IMG/VR virus record: IMGVR_UViG_3300037264_000785
Coordinates: 1 to 41,015 of that record
Reading direction: 5' to 3' (one strand)
Length of the DNA stretch: 41,015 bases
Source: a virus
Shown: positions 1 through 8,850 of the stretch, in pieces
How the letters are laid out: each line of letters begins with the position of its first letter
Numbering within the stretch: the stretch's first letter is position 1
Made by a program: the position numbers and the translations under genes
Notes under the pieces: generated by a model
What the model saw: only the letters and a program-made list of their open reading frames with translations
What the model was told of the DNA's origin: nothing
Database searches by the model: none

Positions 1-3000
1 CGAACCAGCCGCCGGCGGTGCGGAGTTGGCCCCGGAGGTCCGCGAGATCCTGCGTCGCCGCCGAGCTGCGCGTCGCCATGAACGGGCTCACGCTGTCGAT
101 CCACGTCGTTGTCTTCTGCATCGTCGCCGCGTCCTTCAGCCAGCGGCCGAGCCCGCGCGCGACCCACTTCACGCCGACCCGCTCGGCGCCGTTGAACAGG
201 CCAAGCGGCTGCTGGATGCCGGTCCAGAGGTTGAAGCCTAACAGCGCGATCTGCGTGCCCGTGCGCGCGAACGTCGCCGCCTTCTCCATGCCGTTCTTCG
301 CCGGGTCCAGCTTGCCGGCCGCGATCGATTCGAGCGCCCGGGTGAACTGCTGATAGATCACGTCCCCCTTGGTTTCGAGGATCGCATTCGACACGGCCGG
401 ATCGCGGAGCAGCCGCGTCACGTCGATCAACATCTCGTGATGCGTGAGGTCGTGAATGACCTGCTCCAGATGCGAGAACATCACGCCGAGGTCGAGCCGC
501 ACGGACAGCTTGACGTGCGACTGCCGGGCCTCCAGATGCCCGCGGCGCGTCGTCGTCCGCACATACGCCGCCGACGTTTTCAGTTTGGCCTCGGTCGCCG
601 CCTCGTGCTGCTGGCTCTTGATGTTCATCCTGGCATCGTAGGCGAGTGGGTAATACCCGCCGGCGAACGTGCCGAACTTCGTGACCACGTCGATGCCCTC
701 GACGCGCTCCGGCGCGATGCCCGTCAGCCGTTCCGTCTTCGCGGCGATCTCCGGCCAGAACCGATCGAGGAAGCGCCAGGTGTCGACGACGAACTTCCAG
801 TCGCGTTCGTCGAGGGTGTCGAGGATCGCCGCGATTTGCTTCGCGTTCCACTTCCGGCGGGGGTCGTTCAGCAGACGGTCGCGGCTCGTCTGGTTCCCCC
901 AATTCAGCGCCACCGCGAGACGGGCCTCCTTCGACAGACTGCCCACGCCGGCGACGGCGGTCTGCTCGTGCCAGCGCCCCAGCTCGCGGCCTGGGTAGTG
1001 CTGCTGCATGATCTTCGCGTAGGTCAGCCCCTCGGCCTCGTTGCGGCTCTGCTTCGCATCGGTCGCCGTGTTGATCGGCCGGACGATCGCCGACCACATC
1101 GCCCCACCGTCGCCAGGGCCATCCATGACTTGCGCCAGCGTGCCGATGCGCGCGTGCGACGCGAACCACTCGCCGATGCTCCGGCGCCGATCATCGGCGG
1201 GTCGGAACTCGAGCGGGATTTTCCCGGCCGCGTTGTGTTCGCGGATCGACGTCACCAGCTTGTCGCGCTCGATCGCGAAGTCGCGCGCGTCTTTGTTCTT
1301 CAGCAGCCGGTTCTTCAGCCGCGCCAGATGCACGATCGACTTCAGGGTGTCGCTCACCGCCACCAGTTCATCGACCGGCAGTTCTCGGTAGTGGATGCGC
1401 CGCGCATCGTCGAGCACGTCCTCCGGCAGGTCGACGCTGAAGCCGTCCGCTTCGAGTTGGCTGACCCACTGCCGCAGCGCCTCCCGCTTCGTCAGCGCCT
1501 TGCCGCTGATGCGCGCGAACTGATACCGATCGAGGATGGTGTCGATCTGCTCTTGGAACCCGCCGCCCGCCAAGCCGATGCGCTTCCGTGAGGCCGGTGT
1601 ATCCAGCACCTGCGCCGCCCGCACCCTCGCCTCGACGTCCTCGACGACACGGCTCGCCTCGCGGTAGAGCGCCAGGCTGATCGCCTCCTGCTGCTTGGCC
1701 GCGATCGCCGCGTCGAAGTCTTGTCGGGCCGCGGCTTCAAGCGCCTGCTGCCCGGCTCGGCGAGCGGCGGTGTGGAACAGATCCGGCTTCAGGTCACGGA
1801 TGCGCGTGCGCCCGATCCGGGCCTTGGCAACCTCACGCATCTCGGCCTCGGTCGGCAGCGCCGCGTTGATTCTGGCCGCCCCGCTCCGGGCCTGCGCCTT
1901 GAGCGCCTTGACCTCGGCATCGAGCGCGTCAATCTCGACTTGCTGATGCCCCTCGGCGATCGCGATCCGGAGCTTCGCCTCCGCCTCGAACCATCGCCGT
2001 TCATAGTCGCGTTCCTTGACCGCAGAGGCTTGCGCGGTGCGCTTCAGCCGGCCGAGCGTCTGCATTTCGATCCGCACGATCGCCGCCCGGTGCTCGTTCG
2101 CTACGGCCGCCTTGGCGAGGTCTGACAACTTGTCGTCGACCATGAGGTCGCCGGCTTGCGCCGTCATCCGCTTGGTCGTCTCGGCCTCGATGAGCCCGCG
2201 CATCGGCGCCGCGTCCGCGACCGCCAACAGCAGCGCGTCGCCACTCGCGAAGCCGAACAGTTCCGCGACCGTGTCCGGGTCCATGCCGCCGGTCGCGGTG
2301 TGGATCGGCGGCGGATAGGTCGGCAGCGCGGCAAGACGCTCCGGGCCGTAGCGATCCACGATGGTCTGTCTCGACAGCTTCAACGGCTCCAGCGGCACGC
2401 CCTCGACCAGCGGCGTCCCGTCCGGGTGCGTGCCCTTCCGCATCGCCGCGAGCGCCTGATACACCGGCAGCGCGTAGACCTCGGCCTCGACCTGTTCGCG
2501 GATCGCCTGCTTCTCCTCGCGGTAACTGGCCCGCTGCTGGCGTTGCAAGTCGCGTAGGAGCTTGCCCTCAAGCTGCTCTCGCGCCGTCTGCCCGGCCTCG
2601 GCAACCTGGCCCTGGTAGACGTCGAACTCCTCCGCCGACATGCGAGCCGACTCCGGGGTCGTGAACATCGGCGTCGCCATGACGGCGGCCTGCGCCTCCG
2701 CGATCGCCGCATCGCTCGCCAGCATCCGATCGAACACGCCGCGCACGTCATCCGTCAGCTCGACGTTGAGCGCGGTGAGCGTCCGATACAGTCGGCCGAG
2801 CCAGGTGCGGAAGTTGGCGAACACGCCGCGCAGCGCCAGCGTCGGCGCCTTGCCCTCCAGCAGATACTTCTCGAACCCGCGCGCGAATCGCTCTTGTTGC
2901 TCCGTGCCGTCCGCGCCGAACCGCGCCCGGATGATCGCGAGGTCGCCCTTGAGTCCCGGCGTCGCTTCCGGCCGCGCTTCCAAGTCCTGCATGATCTTCA

Positions 3001-6000
3001 GGAACAGGTGCGCGCTCTCGTGCATGAACGTCGACACGTCGGCGTTCTCGAACAGCTTGATCGTGAACTGGAGATCCGGCCCGAACAGCGCATTGCGATC
3101 GAACGAGCCGGTAATCGATCCGCGCTTGCCGGCGGCCGGCGGTTCCTCCTGAAAGAGCGTCTGTCCGCCCAGGACGGCAGACTTCAACGCGGGCGTGAGA
3201 TCGAGGCCGGGCTGAAGGATCGGCTTGATGGCTTCGTTGTGTTCGTCGGCGATCGTCTCGGCCGACGAGCGGAGGGCGTGATGTGAAACGAGTTTCCCTT
3301 GCGGGTCATACACCGCCCAATCGCGAATAGGCTGACTACTGATGTAGTAATTCCCCGGCTCCGTCGCGGCGCTGACCTGGCTGGCATCGTCGGCGGCGCC
3401 CCACGATGGAAACTCTCCAACGAGCACGCGCGCAGCGCCCTCGTTGCGATGTAGTAACCAGTTTTCCTGACCGATATCTCGCTTTGACACATGGAACTTG
3501 CCTTGCTTGAGGCCGATATCGAACGTCGTCACCCGCCCGCCGTGCGCCTTCACTGCCGGCAGCTTGTGCACCACGTTCACGAAGTCGACGTCATAGAGGC
3601 GCTTCAAGCCGAGGCCGCCGACTTCGAGCCCTTCCTCTTTGATCTCGCCTGATTCGCCCGCGAGGATCTGCTCGGTGAGTTCCTTCCCAATCGCCGCGCT
3701 CAGGTGCTTGCCTGCCCAATTCGCCGCCCCACCGTCGCCAGAACTCCATTGCACATTGCCGGTGTCGATCTCGGCGTGAACAATGATCGTGCCCCCGCCC
3801 TTGACGTTGATGGCGACGCGCCGGACTGGCGAAGTGACGCCATCGCCCCTTAGTAACTGGGTTGTGTTCCAGTTGATCGCGTCGACCTCTTTCCGAAGGC
3901 TGTAACGCTCCCGCTGCTGATCGCCCGTCGTCCAGCTAATCGCCTCATACCCGTGCTCGGCCGCGTAGCGCAGCGCCCACTTGAACCCGATCTCGCGCCA
4001 GTTCTTCAGGTAGAGCGGCGGCATTGACGCTTGGTTGTCTTCGCTGGGGGGCTGCACTTCGTCGAGGAATAGCAGCTTTTTGCGCGGGCCGTCGATCTGT
4101 GTATCGATCGCCCGAATGCGGTCCTCGAAGTTGGCCCGTTCTCGGCGCAGCTTATTGATCTGCGTCTGCACGTCTTGCGGCGCATCGGCGGCTCGGCCGC
4201 TGTCCGGCATGAGCGCCTGAATCGCTTTACTCCGATCGGCCCGCTGACTCTCTACTTCAACCGCCTCCGCGTGTAACGGTGCTGCTTCCTCGTCGGTCAA
4301 CGGCGCCGATGCAAAGTGCGTCGAGAACCGGAGGCGCACGATGGGGTTGACGACGTTGCTGTATTGGCTGTGGCCGTCTTCCCAGGTCGCCGTGAGCTTC
4401 TCATAGGCGTCGTTATGCCACATCTCCAAGGCGTGCGCGACCTTGGCGCCTTCGGGCTCGGCGGTGCCGACAAATAGTTCCAGCGGTTTGCCTTCAAACA
4501 GCCACGGCTCCCCGTTCACCGTCACGGTATACGCGACCATGTTGCTTGACGTCGTGCGGGTGACTTCCTTGACCTGAATGACCGGATCGCGTTCCCGCTC
4601 TGGCGGCCTGAGATCCGCCGTGACGAACGCCTCCCGATACGAGCCCGCCTCGAAGCCGGGGAGGCGATAGCGATCGTCGGCGAATTGGACGCCGGTCGGA
4701 TCGTCATCGGCGTGCTCGCGGTCCCATAACTCGACCGCTTCGGTATAGGCGTCGTCCCACTTAACGACCTCCTCAGCGGCCTCGCGCGCTTGGATGCCAA
4801 GCTCCTTTTCGGCGTCGTCGCGTCGCTTGTCGTTGATTGTCTCCGCCTCGGTGTCGGCGGCATCCCGTGCCTCATCCTCCGACTCGTAAATGTAGCTGTC
4901 CTCGTCGCCGTCGAGCGTGAAGCTCCATCCCTCGTCGGTTTCGTAGACGCGCACCTTGACCTCGCGATAGTCCGCGTCGTTGGTGTTCTCGATGCTCCGG
5001 ATCTCGTTGTTGAGATATTGATCGTAAAGTTCGTTAGCGCGTTCCGTGATCCACTCCGCTTTGTCGGCCTGCGCCCCTGAGTTCGAGTCGCCGAGAATAA
5101 CCTCGCTCACCTTGACCTGATGCACCGCCAGGTAGTCGAGCACGTCCTGCTTCGTGTAACTCTTGCCGGCCTCCAGGTCCGCGACCGACGTCAGCGCAAA
5201 CTCGTCGAGGTTGATCCCGAGCTTCGAGTTTTTGATCGTCGCGATCCACTGCGCGCCGCTCGCCTTCGCCAGCGTCGACAGCTCCACCGCTTTCAGGATG
5301 CGCGAATAGAACTTCGGCGCCGTGCTCTCGGTCGTTTCGATCAAGCCCTGAAACAGCGTGCGCTGCATCCGCTTCGCGCTCGGCGTGGCCGCGACCTCCG
5401 ACGTCAACCGGAACGGCAGCTCGCCCAGCTCCGCGGCCGTGCCGCCGAAGCCTTCCATGCCGGGCAGCGCCGGCTCGAGTTCCTTCGCGGGCACCGGAAT
5501 GCCCAGCGCGACGAGCGTCGCCTCGGTCACGGTCGACTTGTGCCGGGGTCCGCCGACGATGTTGAACAGCGACACACTGCCGCCCTGGCCGTCGTCCTGT
5601 TCGCCGATGTAGGTTGCGGTCGGTTCCTCGGTGACGTCCTGAAACAGCGTCGCGACCTGATCGAGCGTCGACACGTCGAATGAGGTATCGCCCGTGGCGT
5701 CGATGGGTTCGCTCTCGTCGATCTCAACCTCCGGTAACGGCATCCACAGGTCGTGCCACCACGTTTTTTCTCGCTTGATGCTGACGTCGCGCAGTTCCTC
5801 CGTGCCCGGCAGTTCCGTCGCCGATGCCCCGGCTGCACCGTGCCGCGTGATCTCGTCGAGCACGTCGGTCAGATGACTCTCGGATTCGAGGAACGCGAAC
5901 CGCGGATCGCGCTTCAGTTGCTCAAAGATGACATCGAGCCCGAGCCCGCCGCCCGTGCCCTGACCGGCCTTCGTGACGATTTTCTTGTTCCGGAACACGC

Positions 6001-8845
6001 CGGGAATGCCCGGCACGCCGAGCAGCGATCCGAACTTGCCTTGGAGTTCGCGCAGCTCGCCGCCCGTCTGCTCCCCGATGGCAATGCCGCCCATGCGGGC
6101 GATCGCGCGCAAGATGTCGTGCTGATTGTGGCCGCTCTCGGCCGCGAGGGTTTGCCGATCGAACCACAGCTCGAGCCGGTAATCGAACTCGCCCCGCAGG
6201 AGCGTGGGATCTACGGCTGGTTCGAGGGCTTGGGCGCTGGCGAGGATGGAGTTGAAGACGCGGGCGAGGTGCTTGTCGGCTCGGTCGCCGGCTTTCTTGC
6301 CTGTTCCCGGATCGCTTGCCGGAATGCGCTCCCGGGCGGACAGCCGGCCAGGATCAGCGAGTCGACTCGTTTCAGGTCCGGCGGCGGCATCAGCGTCCTC
6401 AGTCTGCGCTGGCCCCTTCGCCTTGTCAACCGCTAACCGTGCCATCAGCGCCCGGCCGGCCCGCACCGCCTCAGGGTCCGTATATGCCGGCCGCCGGAGC
6501 GCGTCCGCGCCCATCCGGACATCCCGGGCGGCATCGTCGGCGGCCACCTGGGCCTGAAGGGCGGCACGACCCTCTGGCGTCTTGCTGGCGGCGCTGGCAG
6601 CGGCACGGGCGGCCTCTGCCGCATCTTCGGCGATCGGGGCGGGCGGCAGTGCCTTCGCGGCGGGCGTCGCCACAGCGGCCTCCGGCGCCGGTTTCAGCGC
6701 CTTCAGCCGTTCCGAAAATGGGATAGTCGGCGTTTGGGCAGATGCCCCCGCTTTTGGTCCTTTCTGATACGCGCTACGCAGTTCCCATAACTGTCCTTCG
6801 CTGAAGCCTTCCCATGTGTCGCCTGATTCTGATTGCGATTGCGTCACGCTGACGCCGGCCGCACGCAGCGCGGCCTGTTCCGCTGTCGAAAATCTGGTGA
6901 GCGGGATGAGTCCATTAATACCGCGCAAGTCGCCAAGGGCGATCAGCGCCGAGCCGACTGGATGCGTCCGCAGTTCCGCATCGTTTCGCGGTAGCGACGC
7001 TGCAATGGTCACGGCATCAAAAGACGACCGCGGAGCAGCCCCCGCTTCCTGCGGCCCGGTCACGAGTAGGCCGTATTTTTTGAGCGTCTCGACCGGGTCC
7101 AGCCCCTCCCGCTCGAACGTCGATGTCAGCGCCTCAAAGATGTCGGCGTAGCCCTCGACGGCGCCCTTGGGCAGTTTGACCTTCGTGCCGGCAAGCGCCG
7201 CCTGAATCTTCTGGAGGATCGCCTGCCGCACCGGGCTCGGCTCGGCCGGTGCCTCCGCTGGCGGTTCGGTCGCCTTGGCGGCTTCGGCCTCTTTGAACGC
7301 CGCGAACTCGCGCATGTTCATCCGGGTCGGATCGCCGAGTCGGAGTTCCTCGGCCATGAACGCATGATGATCGGTGCCGGCGAGCTGCACGGCGTAGACC
7401 GCCGTTGGAATCTCAAGGTCTACTCCCGACCGGCGCGCCTCCTCGAGCGCGTCTGCCCGCCCTGTCAGCTCGCCGGCCACGGCCGCGGCACCCTCGACCC
7501 GCCCGTGCGGGGTGTCGAGCCCCTTGTCCTGCCAATACGTTTCGAAGGTGTCGACCGGCGCGTAGACGTGTTCGATCGGCCCGTCCTTCGTGATCTGTGC
7601 GGCGAGGTCGTGTAAGGCGGCCGGCATCCGCTCCAGCGTGGCCGAGCCCTTCACGCCGGAGGCTAGCGCCTTGAAGAACTCTTGATCCTGCTCGCTGCGT
7701 GCCGCCCGTCCGCCGTCGCCGGCTAGTTTCTGCGCCACGGAGCCCAGCGCCGACATCGTGCCGACCATCGTCACCGTCGCGATCAAGGTCTGCGTGAACG
7801 CCGCCGGTCGTTCATCGAGGTAGGACTGCAAGCCTTTTTCCGGGTGCAGCAGCGCCCAGTCTGCGAAGTCCTGCACATGCGTCGCAACTTGCTCGCCAGG
7901 GAGTTCGGCCGCAAGCTGATGCAGAAGGATCTTGTAGAACGGTGAGCCCTGCGCGAGATCCTTGAAAAACCACACGGCCGGGATCTTCTCCGTCAGCGCC
8001 TCGACGACGCCCTTGACGGCCCCGAGGCCGGTCGACGTCAGCAGGCTCGCCCCCTCGGCCCGGGCTTCGCGTGACGCCGCGCCGCCGGTCTGAATGCCCA
8101 TCAGCGTGAGCATCGCGTTCGCGCCCCCGCCGAGCGCCCCGAGCAGGTAGCCCGGTGCCATGCCGCCCATCGACTCGAACCCGCTGTAGAACGCCTTTTC
8201 GTTCGGCCCCGCGCCCTTTTGTGCGCCGCGCGCATACTCCGCATCGCGCGACGCGGACACGGCCGCCTTCTCGAACCAGCCGGCGAGCGAATCGGCCCCG
8301 AGCCACTCGGCCGCCGTCGCTGCCGTGCCCCACGCGCCGACATTGAACTGCGCCAGCGGACCCGCAGCGATGGCTCGGAGCGCGTTCGTGCCGACGTCGA
8401 GCGTCTTCGCCAACGTCCGGAGCGGGTTGATATCGTCGGACGCGAGTTTCGCGTTGTCCGGGTTCTCGAGCCAGGCCGCCAGCTTCGGGCTCTCGGTGCG
8501 GATTTCCTGATACGGCACCGCATCGATCGCCGCCTGCCGTTGGAATTGCTCGAGGTTGCGCTCGACGGTGGCCGGCTCGATCCGATACTGCGCGGCGAGC
8601 CGCTGCACTTCGGCGGCCTTGTCCGGGGTCGTCTCGGTCGCCTGCCGGATCGCGCCCTGCGCCGTGCGGTTCCGCTCCTCGCTCAGTTCGGTGACGATGC
8701 TCGTGTAGGGATTCGTCGGCGCCGCGGGCTGGCGGGTGTCTCGCTCTTTGACGAGGTCAGCGACGATCCCGGTGTAAGGATTCGCGGCCGGGCCTTGCGG
8801 CTCGTCGATGTCGCCCAGCGTCTCGTCGTAGAGGTTCGTCGCCAC
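1..8845 (-). CDS. Giant polyvalent virion protein with HExxH metallopeptidase motif (3' end beyond the left edge)
   Basis: One minus-strand frame stays open from a GTG at 8845 (five bases after the stop of the gp15-like gene) to the edge, giving at least 2948 residues. It resembles the large polyvalent proteins of podoviruses, which are thought to be ejected into the host with the genome. Seen in order: an N-terminal region with NPYTGIV/NPYTSIV repeats (about 25-60); a Gly/Ala-rich hydrophobic segment (about 219-248); a conserved helical block ending LPGEQVATHVQDF (to about 369); a segment around FETYWQDKGLD (about 424); an Ala-rich helical stretch (about 736-811); a GGI...LDVIFEQL block (about 904-984); the GYEAISWTTGDQQRERY motif (about 1632) typical of polyvalent-protein domains; HESAH (1942-1946) followed by FARGFEKYL, whose Glu near 1992 could be the third zinc ligand; then a long helical C-terminus containing FWPEIAAK and GGYYPLAYD. 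A GTG start with a distant AGGA is modest, so the exact start is less certain than the frame. Confidence 0.85.
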   Translation of the reverse strand, partial: MATNLYDETLGDIDEPQGPAANPYTGIVADLVKERDTRQPAAPTNPYTSIVTELSEERNRTAQGAIRQATETTPDKAAEVQRLAAQYRIEPATVERNLEQFQRQAAIDAVPYQEIRTESPKLAAWLENPDNAKLASDDINPLRTLAKTLDVGTNALRAIAAGPLAQFNVGAWGTAATAAEWLGADSLAGWFEKAAVSASRDAEYARGAQKGAGPNEKAFYSGFESMGGMAPGYLLGALGGGANAMLTLMGIQTGGAASREARAEGASLLTSTGLGAVKGVVEALTEKIPAVWFFKDLAQGSPFYKILLHQLAAELPGEQVATHVQDFADWALLHPEKGLQSYLDERPAAFTQTLIATVTMVGTMSALGSVAQKLAGDGGRAARSEQDQEFFKALASGVKGSATLERMPAALHDLAAQITKDGPIEHVYAPVDTFETYWQDKGLDTPHGRVEGAAAVAGELTGRADALEEARRSGVDLEIPTAVYAVQLAGTDHHAFMAEELRLGDPTRMNMREFAAFKEAEAAKATEPPAEAPAEPSPVRQAILQKIQAALAGTKVKLPKGAVEGYADIFEALTSTFEREGLDPVETLKKYGLLVTGPQEAGAAPRSSFDAVTIAASLPRNDAELRTHPVGSALIALGDLRGINGLIPLTRFSTAEQAALRAAGVSVTQSQSESGDTWEGFSEGQLWELRSAYQKGPKAGASAQTPTIPFSERLKALKPAPEAAVATPAAKALPPAPIAEDAAEAARAAASAASKTPEGRAALQAQVAADDAARDVRMGADALRRPAYTDPEAVRAGRALMARLAVDKAKGPAQTEDADAAAGPETSRLADPGRLSARERIPASDPGTGKKAGDRADKHLARVFNSILASAQALEPAVDPTLLRGEFDYRLELWFDRQTLAAESGHNQHDILRAIARMGGIAIGEQTGGELRELQGKFGSLLGVPGIPGVFRNKKIVTKAGQGTGGGLGLDVIFEQLKRDPRFAFLESESHLTDVLDEITRHGAAGASATELPGTEELRDVSIKREKTWWHDLWMPLPEVEIDESEPIDATGDTSFDVSTLDQVATLFQDVTEEPTATYIGEQDDGQGGSVSLFNIVGGPRHKSTVTEATLVALGIPVPAKELEPALPGMEGFGGTAAELGELPFRLTSEVAATPSAKRMQRTLFQGLIETTESTAPKFYSRILKAVELSTLAKASGAQWIATIKNSKLGINLDEFALTSVADLEAGKSYTKQDVLDYLAVHQVKVSEVILGDSNSGAQADKAEWITERANELYDQYLNNEIRSIENTNDADYREVKVRVYETDEGWSFTLDGDEDSYIYESEDEARDAADTEAETINDKRRDDAEKELGIQAREAAEEVVKWDDAYTEAVELWDREHADDDPTGVQFADDRYRLPGFEAGSYREAFVTADLRPPERERDPVIQVKEVTRTTSSNMVAYTVTVNGEPWLFEGKPLELFVGTAEPEGAKVAHALEMWHNDAYEKLTATWEDGHSQYSNVVNPIVRLRFSTHFASAPLTDEEAAPLHAEAVEVESQRADRSKAIQALMPDSGRAADAPQDVQTQINKLRRERANFEDRIRAIDTQIDGPRKKLLFLDEVQPPSEDNQASMPPLYLKNWREIGFKWALRYAAEHGYEAISWTTGDQQRERYSLRKEVDAINWNTTQLLRGDGVTSPVRRVAINVKGGGTIIVHAEIDTGNVQWSSGDGGAANWAGKHLSAAIGKELTEQILAGESGEIKEEGLEVGGLGLKRLYDVDFVNVVHKLPAVKAHGGRVTTFDIGLKQGKFHVSKRDIGQENWLLHRNEGAARVLVGEFPSWGAADDASQVSAATEPGNYYISSQPIRDWAVYDPQGKLVSHHALRSSAETIADEHNEAIKPILQPGLDLTPALKSAVLGGQTLFQEEPPAAGKRGSITGSFDRNALFGPDLQFTIKLFENADVSTFMHESAHLFLKIMQDLEARPEATPGLKGDLAIIRARFGADGTEQQERFARGFEKYLLEGKAPTLALRGVFANFRTWLGRLYRTLTALNVELTDDVRGVFDRMLASDAAIAEAQAAVMATPMFTTPESARMSAEEFDVYQGQVAEAGQTAREQLEGKLLRDLQRQQRASYREEKQAIREQVEAEVYALPVYQALAAMRKGTHPDGTPLVEGVPLEPLKLSRQTIVDRYGPERLAALPTYPPPIHTATGGMDPDTVAELFGFASGDALLLAVADAAPMRGLIEAETTKRMTAQAGDLMVDDKLSDLAKAAVANEHRAAIVRIEMQTLGRLKRTAQASAVKERDYERRWFEAEAKLRIAIAEGHQQVEIDALDAEVKALKAQARSGAARINAALPTEAEMREVAKARIGRTRIRDLKPDLFHTAARRAGQQALEAAARQDFDAAIAAKQQEAISLALYREASRVVEDVEARVRAAQVLDTPASRKRIGLAGGGFQEQIDTILDRYQFARISGKALTKREALRQWVSQLEADGFSVDLPEDVLDDARRIHYRELPVDELVAVSDTLKSIVHLARLKNRLLKNKDARDFAIERDKLVTSIREHNAAGKIPLEFRPADDRRRSIGEWFASHARIGTLAQVMDGPGDGGAMWSAIVRPINTATDAKQSRNEAEGLTYAKIMQQHYPGRELGRWHEQTAVAGVGSLSKEARLAVALNWGNQTSRDRLLNDPRRKWNAKQIAAILDTLDERDWKFVVDTWRFLDRFWPEIAAKTERLTGIAPERVEGIDVVTKFGTFAGGYYPLAYDARMNIKSQQHEAATEAKLKTSAAYVRTTTRRGHLEARQSHVKLSVRLDLGVMFSHLEQVIHDLTHHEMLIDVTRLLRDPAVSNAILETKGDVIYQQFTRALESIAAGKLDPAKNGMEKAATFARTGTQIALLGFNLWTGIQQPLGLFNGAERVGVKWVARGLGRWLKDAATMQKTTTWIDSVSPFMATRSSAATQDLADLRGQLRTAGGWF

Positions 8846-8850
8846 GGCCG

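Noticed and set aside
437-1591. Long plus-strand open frame (384 residues)
   Set aside because: Antisense to the continuous giant gene; Arg/Leu/His-rich composition is the usual shadow of a high-GC3 gene.
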